Assembly: GCA_900537185.1 (NCBI GenBank)
Contig: LS999828.1
Coordinates: 312,706-376,705 of the forward strand
Length of the DNA stretch: 64,000 nt
Origin: Cytophagales bacterium Alg240-R148
Lineage (GTDB): Bacteria > Bacteroidota > Bacteroidia > Cytophagales > Cyclobacteriaceae
Direction: 5' to 3'
The stretch's first letter is position 1, and the number at the start of each line of letters is the position of its first letter. Of this stretch, positions 43,295 to 51,669 are shown in pieces. Below the pieces are notes generated by a model that was given only the letters and a program-made list of their open reading frames with translations, did no database searches and was not told where the DNA came from. Both the position numbers and the translations under genes were made by a program.

Positions 43295-43681
43295 ATGGTA
43301 ACACAAATAACAAGAGGAGTCAAAGTCACTGTAGAAACTCAGTACCAGCCGGAGTATTCTTCTCCGAGTCAATACCACTATGTTTTCACTTATAAAGTTG
43401 CCATTGAAAATCAAAATGACCACACCATACAATTGTTGCGCCGGCATTGGCATATTTTTGATTTAAACACCAGTAAAAGAGAAGTAGAGGGAGACGGTGT
43501 TGTTGGAAAACAACCAGTGTTAGAACCCGGTCAAGTACACCAATACATATCTGGATGCAATTTAAAATCTGGCTTGGGTAAAATGGTTGGTTCCTATTTA
43601 GTTGAACGCATCGTCGATGGAAAACAATTTAACATCGACATTCCAGAATTCAATTTAATTGTCCCTTTTAAACTCAACTAA
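43295..43681 (+). CDS. apaG: ApaG
   Basis: From the ATG at 43295 the protein has 128 residues; a TTG three codons upstream is unlikely. It is a single fibronectin-like domain with the family motifs YVFTYKVAIEN, LLRRHWHIFD and VVGKQPVLEPG. ApaG is linked to Co2+/Mg2+ effects and diadenosine tetraphosphate (with ApaH in Enterobacteria); the biochemical role is not settled. The next gene starts right at its stop. Confidence 0.93.
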   Translation: MVTQITRGVKVTVETQYQPEYSSPSQYHYVFTYKVAIENQNDHTIQLLRRHWHIFDLNTSKREVEGDGVVGKQPVLEPGQVHQYISGCNLKSGLGKMVGSYLVERIVDGKQFNIDIPEFNLIVPFKLN

Positions 43682-44479
43682 TTGCCTTTTTTCCATTTAG
43701 CATTCGGTTTCCTAAAGCATTGGCTTTATGCTGTTAATGAACATTCATTGCATGCTCCTTTTATTTTTGATTTTTATACGCAAACCCTTCGGCCTCGGCC
43801 CACAACGCTACCCGAAGTAGAAGCATTGAGAAAACAACTATTAAACAACCATGCTACCATACCTCCTTCAGAATTTGGTGCAGGTTACAGCAATAGCCGC
43901 AACAGCAAATCGATAGCCAATCTGGCTGCAACCGGACTAAGCAAAGCTTGGTTCTCCTCCTTATACTACCGTATTATAGAGCAATACGAATGCAAAAACA
44001 TTATAGAGTTAGGCACTTCCTTTGGTATCAACACCTGTTACTTGGCAACACCAGAACAGGCTCGTGTTACTACATTTGAAGGGCATATTGAAAGCGCTCA
44101 AATTGCTAGAAGGCATTTCGAACAACTCCAGCTCAACAATAAAATTAATTTGATTGAAGGAGATATAAGACATACCCTCCAGCAATACCTCGAACAAGAT
44201 CAACTTATAGATTTTGCTTTTATAGATGCCAACCACCAATACCAACCTACACTAGACAATTTCGAAAAGATTCTGAGCAAATGTTCTCCTAATGCTATAC
44301 TTGTATTGGACGATATCCATTGGAGCAAAGAGATGACTAAGGCATGGAAAACCATTTTGGACCATCCTTCTGTGGTTGTGAGTATCGACTTATTTTATGC
44401 TGGTATTCTATTTTTAAATCCCGAATACCAACCAAGTAATTACAAATTATCAATCCCTTATTTTAAATTGAATGGATAA
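43682..44479 (+). CDS. Class I SAM-dependent methyltransferase (TTG start)
   Basis: The 265-residue protein starts with TTG immediately after the apaG TAA. No in-frame ATG occurs until very late (before KEMTK), and the N-terminal motif YAVNEHSLHAPFIFDFYT, which I recall from relatives, starts here, so TTG with translational coupling is the best reading. SAM-binding motif I is IIELGTSFGINTCYL; motif II/III region contains FAFIDANHQ. It resembles the O-methyltransferase family 3 group; substrate unknown. Its end overlaps the next gene by 30 bases, tail to tail. Confidence 0.83.
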   Translation: MPFFHLAFGFLKHWLYAVNEHSLHAPFIFDFYTQTLRPRPTTLPEVEALRKQLLNNHATIPPSEFGAGYSNSRNSKSIANLAATGLSKAWFSSLYYRIIEQYECKNIIELGTSFGINTCYLATPEQARVTTFEGHIESAQIARRHFEQLQLNNKINLIEGDIRHTLQQYLEQDQLIDFAFIDANHQYQPTLDNFEKILSKCSPNAILVLDDIHWSKEMTKAWKTILDHPSVVVSIDLFYAGILFLNPEYQPSNYKLSIPYFKLNG

Positions 44480-45034
44480 CTCATTGCCCATTCTTTCTGG
44501 AATAGAATTTTGACAAATCTCTATTTTAACAATTTCAAATTTAGCCTCAAATAAATCCGTGTATTGGGCCTTATCGCCTCCGAAGGGTGGGCCGGTCTTT
44601 TCAAATTCGACAGCAAACATAACGCCTTTGATTTCCCCTCCTTTACGGAGTATCGTGGCACAATGTGCAACATACTGGGGTCTAACTTGCGGTGGTAAGG
44701 CACAAAAAAAAGTTTGTTCCATTATGAGGTCAAACTTATCTCGAATCGCAAAAAAATCACCGTGTATCAATTGGCTTTCTGGAAAATCAGGTACTCTTTT
44801 TTGGAACGCCTTTAACGGAAGAGCTGAAAGGTCACAAATATATAAATTGGTATAACCATTGCGCCAAAGAAATTCTGCTTCATAGCCCAACCCGCAGCCA
44901 GGAAATAAGATTTTAGTCTTTTTATTGTTTATTTCCATAACGGCATCCACTATAGGAGGAGAAGCGTACCCAATGTCCCATTGTGTATTGTTTTGTTGGT
45001 ACCGATCTGACCAATATTTCTCACCGTACATCAT
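44450..45034 (-). CDS. TPMT-family SAM-dependent methyltransferase
   Basis: The 194-residue protein has the thiopurine methyltransferase-family pattern: YWSDRYQQNNTQWDIGYASPPI at the start, SAM motif I LFPGCGLGYEAEFL, and the substrate-pocket region EQTFFCALPPQVRPQY. Relatives methylate thiols, selenium or tellurium compounds; the actual substrate is not known. It overlaps the convergent methyltransferase by 30 bases. Confidence 0.9.
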   Translation of the reverse strand: MMYGEKYWSDRYQQNNTQWDIGYASPPIVDAVMEINNKKTKILFPGCGLGYEAEFLWRNGYTNLYICDLSALPLKAFQKRVPDFPESQLIHGDFFAIRDKFDLIMEQTFFCALPPQVRPQYVAHCATILRKGGEIKGVMFAVEFEKTGPPFGGDKAQYTDLFEAKFEIVKIEICQNSIPERMGNELSIQFKIRD

Positions 45035-45139
45035 AAATTTAGGTGTTTTATCGATAATTTAATCAAAATGCTCCATTTGATTAGAAAATTTAATTTATAA
45101 CCTATAATTTGCGTTATTCAATCAAAGTAAACAATAAAT

Positions 45140-46096
45140 ATGTCAACTGAAAAAGATCCAAACGAGCTTAAAAGTTTCCAGCCAAAAAAAGATGGAGGAA
45201 AAAAAAGCAATGCCATTGCCATTATTGCCGCTATTCTAGCTATCATGGTGATCGTTCAGGGGGTTAAAATATACCTAGATTATCAGGACAAAAAAGAAAA
45301 AGACGAACGCATCGAAAGTACAGAGTCTGAATTACAGACAATGACACAGAGAATGGATGAGATCAGTTCGGAACTAGACGATAAAATAGCAGAAATTGAA
45401 CGTTTAGGAGGAGATATTACAGAATTAGAAGAAGCCAAAGCAGAACTAGAGAAAGAAAGAGAACAACTTCAAAAGTCGGGCCGTGCTGGTAGAAAAAAGA
45501 TCAAACTTCTCAGCAATAAAGTAGAGGGATATGAGCAGCTCCTCAAAGCCAAAGATGAAGAGATTGTAAGACTTAAAGCCGTGAATGAAGAACTTTCGGA
45601 TGAAAACGTTACCTTAAAGGAAGAAAAAAATGAGCTTAATGCTGCATTAACAGAAGCTTCTGAGGAAAAAGAAAAACTAACGGACAAAGTAGCAATAGCA
45701 TCGGAATTAAAAGTAGAAAATGTAGGCATACTTGCGGTGAATAGCAAAGGGAAAGAAAAAACCTCTCCTTTCAGGAACAGGCAGCTCGACAAACTAAAAG
45801 TTACCTTCAACATTGCAGAAAACAAAGTAGCACCAATTGAAGGAAAAGAAATTTTAATTAGAATTATTGATGCAAACGGACAAGTAATATTTGATGTAGC
45901 AAATGGTTCTGGAACTTTTATGTTAGACGACAAAGAAGCTTTTTATACCGCATCTCAAGAAATTTTGTTTGACAATTCTAGGCAACAAGTAACATTCTTA
46001 TACGACAAAGGCAGTGAGTACGAGAAAGGGGACTATGTTATGGAGGTTTATACAGACGATTACTTAATGGGTAAGGCTGCATTCACGGTCCGATAA
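45140..46096 (+). CDS. Membrane-anchored coiled-coil protein with C-terminal beta domain
   Basis: The 318-residue protein has a short basic cytoplasmic N-terminus, one helix (about residues 25-46, AIAIIAAILAIMVIVQGVKI), a long coiled coil in the periplasm (about 50-190, heptads rich in Glu/Leu/Lys) and a C-terminal beta-sandwich-like domain (about 200-318, NVGILAVNSKGKE through YVMEVYTDDYLMGKAAFTV). The layout suggests a spacer that presents the C-terminal domain in the envelope. No family recognised. A clear terminator follows. Confidence 0.82.
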   Translation: MSTEKDPNELKSFQPKKDGGKKSNAIAIIAAILAIMVIVQGVKIYLDYQDKKEKDERIESTESELQTMTQRMDEISSELDDKIAEIERLGGDITELEEAKAELEKEREQLQKSGRAGRKKIKLLSNKVEGYEQLLKAKDEEIVRLKAVNEELSDENVTLKEEKNELNAALTEASEEKEKLTDKVAIASELKVENVGILAVNSKGKEKTSPFRNRQLDKLKVTFNIAENKVAPIEGKEILIRIIDANGQVIFDVANGSGTFMLDDKEAFYTASQEILFDNSRQQVTFLYDKGSEYEKGDYVMEVYTDDYLMGKAAFTVR

Positions 46097-46113
46097 AGAG
46101 TTAAAAATCTTAT

Positions 46114-46143
46114 AAAAAGGAAGTTCATGGACTTCCTTTTTTT
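46114..46143 (+). terminator. Terminator of the coiled-coil protein gene
   Basis: AAAAAGGAAGT (46114-46124), loop TCATGG, ACTTCCTTTTT (46131-46141), then T to 46143. Confidence 0.9.
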
Positions 46144-46162
46144 GTTTATAAATACTACGCAC

Positions 46163-46840
46163 ATGAAAAAATTGTTTCTGATTGCCGTAATATGTTTTAT
46201 AGGCTCGAAAGCTACAGGGCAAGGAATGGGTCTTTCTTTTTCGTACTTCATCCCTAAGGATGGTTATTTCTCCACTCCTATTAGCCCTTTTTCTCTAAGA
46301 GGGATTGGGACTAGCTTTAACGACTATGTTTCTTTAGAAACTGGTGCATCGGTATACATCATGCCAGGAATGCAAATAAAAGACCTGCCCTTTGAAAGCA
46401 AAGCCCCACTTCTGGGCCCCGCCTTCAACATAATGGTTCCCGTGCAATTGTCCTTCACAATTTACCCTAAAGACCAAGAGTTCAGTGTTAAGGGCGGTGT
46501 TTTTGGTTTTTGGAATATGTGGTCTAAATTAAACGAAGGTAATTTCGATCGGGCCATAAAAGAGCATGAAGGATACGACTTAGTGAACTCCAACCTCACT
46601 TATAAAAACATCCCAGGTTATGGATGGATATTTGGTTTGGAATACATTGTTTACCTCAACCAACAAATGGGCATCTCACTAGAAGCCAACTTGCTTATGG
46701 GGGATGCTAATATGGATTTAAAAGGCTCATATGATGCGTCCAACGGAGGAAACATCGTAACAGAAGAAGTAGATTACAAAGATGCCAAAGTTGATTTTAC
46801 AGGATTAGAATTTTCAATTGGAATTTTATTTAACAACTAA
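46163..46840 (+). CDS. Outer-membrane beta-barrel-like protein
   Basis: The ATG at 46163 starts a signal peptide (LFLIAVICFIGSKATG); an in-frame start at 46127 lies inside the terminator and is rejected. The 225-residue product is Gly/aromatic-rich with alternating strands (SFSYFIPKDGYFS; GWIFGLEYIVYLNQQ) and ends FSIGILFNN, as in small porin-like barrels of Bacteroidota. Function unknown. The next gene starts four bases after the stop. Confidence 0.75.
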   Translation: MKKLFLIAVICFIGSKATGQGMGLSFSYFIPKDGYFSTPISPFSLRGIGTSFNDYVSLETGASVYIMPGMQIKDLPFESKAPLLGPAFNIMVPVQLSFTIYPKDQEFSVKGGVFGFWNMWSKLNEGNFDRAIKEHEGYDLVNSNLTYKNIPGYGWIFGLEYIVYLNQQMGISLEANLLMGDANMDLKGSYDASNGGNIVTEEVDYKDAKVDFTGLEFSIGILFNN

Positions 46841-46844
46841 TACA

Positions 46845-48137
46845 ATGAAACAAGTGTTTATAGTATTGCTGCTGCTTGCAACTGCTGCGTGTAATTCAAA
46901 CAAACCACAAGAAAAAGCCGCCATTTCAATGGACAGCGTAGCCCAATTGTACGTAACAACCATATTGGAACTTGGCCTTTACGATGGTGATATTGTGGAT
47001 GCCTATTACGGGCCGGAATCTTGGCGACCAGTGAGCAGTAAAAAAGAGCCCTTCCCAAAACAACGCTTTCTTAGTCAGTTACAAGCCGTTGACAGCCTTT
47101 TAACCCTCCACGGAAACTCAGAAGACGAGCGTAGAATATCCATGTTCAAAAAACAAGTAACCGCTGCCCAAACTAAAGTGAAAATGTTGGATGGTGCCGT
47201 ATTTGATTTTGATCTAGAGGCCCAACTCTTGTACGATGCACAGCCACCACATACGGATTCATTGTATTTTGATTCTCTTTTAACCGCTATCGACGCTGTG
47301 CTTCCAGGCAAAGGAGCCATCTCCTCTCGTTGGGAAACTTTTAGGAAAGATTTTGTGATTCAAAAAAGTTTGCTCGACACGGTTTTTCAAGCGGCCATTA
47401 CAGAGGCTAGAGTCCGATCCAACAAACATTATACACTACCTAAAAACGAAAATTTCAAAGTAGAATATGTTAACAACGAACCATGGTCGGGATATAATTA
47501 TTTCAAGGGCAACGGATACAGTCTTATTCAAATCAACACGGATTTCCCTATTTACATTGAAAGAGCTATTGATTTAGCATGCCACGAAGGATACCCTGGC
47601 CACCATGTTTACAACACTTTATTAGAACAAAAATTAGTAAACGAAAAAGGTTGGAAAGAATATTCGGTATACCCACTTTTCAGCCCACAATCGTTGGTAG
47701 CAGAAGGGAGTGCCAATTTTGGAATCCAAGTAGCTTTTCCAGGAAAAGAACGCCTTGAATTTGAGAAAAACGTTCTATTTCCTTTGGCCAAAATCGATCC
47801 AAAAAAAGCGGAATTATATTACGCAATTTTAGAAAAAATAGAAGCCCTCAGTTACGCAGGAAACGAAGCCGCCAGGTTGTATTTAGGAAAACAAATTAGC
47901 CGAGAAGAAGCAGCCAATTGGCTGGTAAAATACAATTTTTACGCAAGGGATAAAGCCATGCAAAGAACCCGGTTTTTTGATCGGTATAGAAGTTATGTAA
48001 TCAACTATAACTATGGGCAAGACCTTGTGAAAAACTATGTTCTTAGAAACGGGGGAACTGAATTTGATCCAGACCGTCGGTGGGAGGTTTTCGAAGAAAT
48101 ATTGTCCAATCCATTTTCGGCATCCATGATGCAATAA
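46845..48137 (+). CDS. DUF885-type zinc metallopeptidase lipoprotein
   Basis: From the ATG at 46845 the protein has 430 residues with a lipobox (LLATAAC, Cys16); an earlier in-frame ATG at 46818 lies in the preceding gene. The zinc-binding motif HEGYPGHH (about His247-His254) and the downstream Glu in LVAEGSANFG match DUF885/M32-like peptidases. It should be an envelope-anchored peptidase of unknown specificity. Coupled to the barrel gene. A perfect hairpin terminator begins at its stop. Confidence 0.85.
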   Translation: MKQVFIVLLLLATAACNSNKPQEKAAISMDSVAQLYVTTILELGLYDGDIVDAYYGPESWRPVSSKKEPFPKQRFLSQLQAVDSLLTLHGNSEDERRISMFKKQVTAAQTKVKMLDGAVFDFDLEAQLLYDAQPPHTDSLYFDSLLTAIDAVLPGKGAISSRWETFRKDFVIQKSLLDTVFQAAITEARVRSNKHYTLPKNENFKVEYVNNEPWSGYNYFKGNGYSLIQINTDFPIYIERAIDLACHEGYPGHHVYNTLLEQKLVNEKGWKEYSVYPLFSPQSLVAEGSANFGIQVAFPGKERLEFEKNVLFPLAKIDPKKAELYYAILEKIEALSYAGNEAARLYLGKQISREEAANWLVKYNFYARDKAMQRTRFFDRYRSYVINYNYGQDLVKNYVLRNGGTEFDPDRRWEVFEEILSNPFSASMMQ

Positions 48138-48172
48138 AAAAAGTGTTGCCATTTGCATGACAACACTTTTTT
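48138..48172. terminator. Terminator after the DUF885 gene
   Basis: AAAAAGTGTTG (48138-48148) pairs perfectly with CAACACTTTTT (48161-48171) around a twelve-base loop, followed by T. Confidence 0.9.
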
Positions 48173-48427
48173 ATCTCTCTCAATGAAACACATGATTGGT
48201 AGTGAAAAACCCAATAAACAGTGGGGTATGGGGTAATACAAGGTAGTTTGTTGGAACGCACGCAACATATCTTATACCGTCCACCGGGCTTTCACTACTA
48301 TCAATTTTTTATCAAGTCTTTTTTTGGTATGGAATACATCAATCCAAGAGGGGGAGTTCCCCCAATTGAATGATGCTACTCATTTAAAGACACCGAACCA
48401 AAATTTCGTCCTATCCGTCTGACAGAA
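48173..48427. other. Gene-free region between DUF885 and nagX
   Basis: About 255 bases with no convincing reading frame. The G+C looks higher than in the flanking gaps in places (ACCGTCCACCGGGCT, about 48278-48292). One short hairpin, GGGGG-AGTT-CCCCC, lies at 48350-48363, without a T run. It could be decayed sequence or an RNA; I see no match to a known element. Confidence 0.5.
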
Positions 48428-49537
48428 CTAGACTTTAATGAATATTTTTTTTCTGTACATAACCCAAATTGGTAGGTACATAATTGTATTAAATACGATG
48501 GCATAAACAAAAGATGCCATTTTTGGATTCAACCAGCTATTGAACAAATTTTCAAACAACCACCCTTGAACAGAAGTATCTCCTACTTTAATGGTATAGA
48601 GGGTTGTGGCTACAATTCCCGACAACACGTACAAGGCAATAGCATTCAATCCATACACTTTAAATGGAAACATAAACCGTTCTCCTCTTCCCAATACATC
48701 CACTAAAAAGTGTAAACTTCCCAAACTTAAAAAAGCTATCCCACCAGTATATAGAACGTAACTGCTGGTCCATAAACTTTTATTAATTGGGAAAACCAAG
48801 CCCCAAGCCAAGCCAAGCAAAACCAGTACACTACCCGCCAATAAGAAATATCCAGACAGATGCTTTGTTTTGTCCTTTTCTTTCAGCAAAACACCTGCAT
48901 TGATACCCAAAATGCTGGTAACAATGGCCGGTATGGTACTAAGTACCCCTTCTGGGTCCCATGTTTTACTATGGCGCCATAAGTGGCCCTCCAACAACCA
49001 ATTGTCAAAAACATTGGTCACGTTGGCTCCTTTTTCAAAAAGTGCTTGCCCTGCTGCAACTGTTGGGTCTAAAGCCATTAAAATCCAATAAGCAAGTAAT
49101 ATGAATACCCCTGTGATATTCAATGCGCGCAACGACAGGTTCAAATACAACACCGAAGCGAAAAAATACACCAGTGCGATGCGCTGCAACACACCTGGAA
49201 TTCTCAAATTGACTAAATCAAAATAAGGAAACCCATTTAAGAAAAGGCCAATGGCAAACAGCATCAGAGCCCTTTTCAATATTTTAATTATTAGTTTATT
49301 CTTATTGTCATTTTGTAGTTTCATTTTACCAAGGGCCAAATGAATGGACACCCCAACGATAAAAAGAAAAAAAGGAAAGACGAGATCCGTCGGAGTACAA
49401 CCATGCCAATTAGCATGAAGTAAAGGAGAATATACATTTGACCAAGTTCCGGGATTATTTACCAGAATCATCCCAGCTATGGTTATGCCCCTAAACAGAT
49501 CGAGTGCTTTTAATCTTCCCTTAATTTCTAAACCCAA
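48428..49537 (-). CDS. nagX: NagX-like membrane protein (DUF5009, HGSNAT family)
   Basis: The 369-residue protein has about ten helices and the family start RLKALDLFRGITIAGMILVNNPG, followed by HANWHGCTPTDLVFPFFLFIVGVSI with the conserved His and Asp of the heparan-alpha-glucosaminide N-acetyltransferase group. In Proteobacteria the homologous NagX belongs to the GlcNAc utilization regulon. It is last in the minus-strand GlcNAc cluster, 29 bases after GH20, and appears to start with TTG (49537) since the first ATG lies beyond the conserved region. Transport or acetyl transfer is not decided. Confidence 0.87.
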   Translation of the reverse strand: MGLEIKGRLKALDLFRGITIAGMILVNNPGTWSNVYSPLLHANWHGCTPTDLVFPFFLFIVGVSIHLALGKMKLQNDNKNKLIIKILKRALMLFAIGLFLNGFPYFDLVNLRIPGVLQRIALVYFFASVLYLNLSLRALNITGVFILLAYWILMALDPTVAAGQALFEKGANVTNVFDNWLLEGHLWRHSKTWDPEGVLSTIPAIVTSILGINAGVLLKEKDKTKHLSGYFLLAGSVLVLLGLAWGLVFPINKSLWTSSYVLYTGGIAFLSLGSLHFLVDVLGRGERFMFPFKVYGLNAIALYVLSGIVATTLYTIKVGDTSVQGWLFENLFNSWLNPKMASFVYAIVFNTIMYLPIWVMYRKKIFIKV

Positions 49538-49566
49538 AATTTAATTATTACAAGTTTCATTTAATT

Positions 49567-51654
49567 CTATTTTTGCGCTTTCATTTCTTCAAAGACAGCT
49601 CCCGTTTTTGTCGCCTCTTTTAAAAATAAAAGCTCTATTGGCTCCACTACTTCCAAAGTTGTTCTTCCCCCCTGCTCTTTGGCCTTCTCCAGTAGAATTC
49701 TGTTGTTAACAAACCATTCTTTGTTCAATGGTTTGTTATTTTTAATCGACTCCAACAATTCCAACCCAATTGCAGCAACTGCTTTAAGGTTAAAAGATAG
49801 CGCCTCCACTGGTTTTAAAATTGGTGCATGCTGCACCACGCCAACAAATTGCTCGTGGTTGTTGTACCATTTTTGCATCCTAGACTCTATCTCTGGCCCA
49901 TTTTCGGCATAGCCTGATGTGAGGAACTTCTCCATTTCCAACCCAAACGCTCTCGCTTCCTTGGCATCCGTATTGGCTGCATCTGCCCATTTCGTAAACG
50001 GATTAAAGGATTTGTGCATGGTACCACCCGCATTTCTGGTGTACCCTTTCATGGGCTCCACCACACCCAACAACGTCTCTATTGGTGCTGTGTCCTGGCC
50101 ATTAGCCAAGTTTCTAACAATAAAAGCTTTATTTCTTTTGTGCGTTATGCCATAATACTCCAACTGTCCGTTGATAATCTCTAACCTTCGGTACATATCT
50201 GCTACATCCTTCACCTCTCTGGCCGACCAAAAACGCTCTGCTATCGCAGCGGTACGAGGCCATATTCTTGAATCAATTGTAACTGGAGTAACCAATTCAC
50301 TCCACATGGTGGCTTCTCCACCCAGTATATTCTTTTTTTCTTCTGTAGTTAAGCCACTATTTTCTGGAAGTGGGTCTACTAAATAATGGTCTTTGGCGTG
50401 CTTAAGCAAATCGATATAATAGCCGTTAGACAGTACGGTTTGGTGCCCTGCCTTTGCAGCTTGGAACAACCCTTCTTTCCCTCTCCACGATTGGATCACT
50501 GCACTTTTAGGCAAAGCCGGTTGTAGAATCTCATCCCAGCCCATCATCTTTTTATTGAGCCCCGTTAAAGTTTTAAGCAACCTGGTATTAAAGTAAGTTT
50601 GAAGATCGTGGTTGGATTCCAACCCCTTCTTCTTCATAAAAGCTTGAATATTTTGGTTGGCATCCCAATGTTTTCCTTCATTTTCATCCCCTCCAATATG
50701 GAAATATGGATCTGGAAACAAAGCTGCCATTTCTGTAAATACCTCGTTTAAAACTTGGTAAGTTTTTTCATTGGTTGGATCCAAAGTTGGATCAAAAATA
50801 CCAGCAAAACGCTGCAGTTCTGTGGGTGGGTTCTTGGTACTTCCTATCTCTGGGTAGGCCAACAACCAAGCAGTTGCATGTCCGGGAACATCAAACTCGG
50901 GTACCACTCTTATTCCTCTGTCATCCGCATATCGGATGATAGTTTTTATTTCTTCTTGTGTAAAATACTGGCCATCCGATCCATTCTCATGCAGTTTTGG
51001 GTGCGATTTAACCTCTACTCTAAACCCTTGATCGTCTGTCAGGTGGAGGTGCAAAACATTGAGCTTCACTGCCGCCATGGCATCCAAATTTCTCTTAATC
51101 ACCTCCATCGGCTGAAAATGCCTTGCGACATCGATCATTAGGCCCCTCCAAGGAAACCTCGGCGCATCTTTTATCTCTATGGAAGGAAAATAATAATTTC
51201 CATTTTTATTATCCAATAGCTGCAATAAAGTTTCAAAACCCCTTATGGCACCAATATCTGTCTCAGCTTCTAAAACTATTTTATTGCCCTCAATGGACAA
51301 GGCATACGCTTCCTCTTCGTGCAAAGCAACCACACCAGGCCTGTTAATGATTACCTGAAATTGTGCATTCGAAAAATCACTCTTCGCGGTAATATACCCT
51401 TGTGGCAGGTACAATCCTGTTCTGCTGTCCAACTGTCTTAAAAAGCGTGTTGCCGCAGCATAAATTCTTGGATGGGCATTCCCTTGAATGCCGAGCTTAA
51501 AATTAGCGTCCACAACAAACGACCCTTCTTTTAACTCAACAGAATGGGGCATGGGCATTAAACCCAATGCAGTGATGTCGTTACCGGAAACGTTAAAAAC
51601 GAATCCGGTAAGACATACCAATATAAACCCTACGTACCTAATATTTTGAAACAT
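49567..51654 (-). CDS. Beta-N-acetylhexosaminidase, GH20
   Basis: The 695-residue enzyme has a signal peptide (LVCLTGFVFNVSG), the GH20b N-terminal domain (about 30-160) and the catalytic barrel with the Asp323-Glu324 pair in FHIGGDENEGKHW; Asp stabilises the substrate N-acetyl group and Glu is the acid. Other motifs: HLHLTDDQGFRVE and PEFDVPGHATAWL. It releases terminal GlcNAc (or GalNAc) from glycans in the periplasm. It sits 15 bases after nagB and upstream of nagX, so the three are one operon. Confidence 0.95.
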   Translation of the reverse strand: MFQNIRYVGFILVCLTGFVFNVSGNDITALGLMPMPHSVELKEGSFVVDANFKLGIQGNAHPRIYAAATRFLRQLDSRTGLYLPQGYITAKSDFSNAQFQVIINRPGVVALHEEEAYALSIEGNKIVLEAETDIGAIRGFETLLQLLDNKNGNYYFPSIEIKDAPRFPWRGLMIDVARHFQPMEVIKRNLDAMAAVKLNVLHLHLTDDQGFRVEVKSHPKLHENGSDGQYFTQEEIKTIIRYADDRGIRVVPEFDVPGHATAWLLAYPEIGSTKNPPTELQRFAGIFDPTLDPTNEKTYQVLNEVFTEMAALFPDPYFHIGGDENEGKHWDANQNIQAFMKKKGLESNHDLQTYFNTRLLKTLTGLNKKMMGWDEILQPALPKSAVIQSWRGKEGLFQAAKAGHQTVLSNGYYIDLLKHAKDHYLVDPLPENSGLTTEEKKNILGGEATMWSELVTPVTIDSRIWPRTAAIAERFWSAREVKDVADMYRRLEIINGQLEYYGITHKRNKAFIVRNLANGQDTAPIETLLGVVEPMKGYTRNAGGTMHKSFNPFTKWADAANTDAKEARAFGLEMEKFLTSGYAENGPEIESRMQKWYNNHEQFVGVVQHAPILKPVEALSFNLKAVAAIGLELLESIKNNKPLNKEWFVNNRILLEKAKEQGGRTTLEVVEPIELLFLKEATKTGAVFEEMKAQK

Positions 51655-51669
51655 TACTAGATTCTTAAT

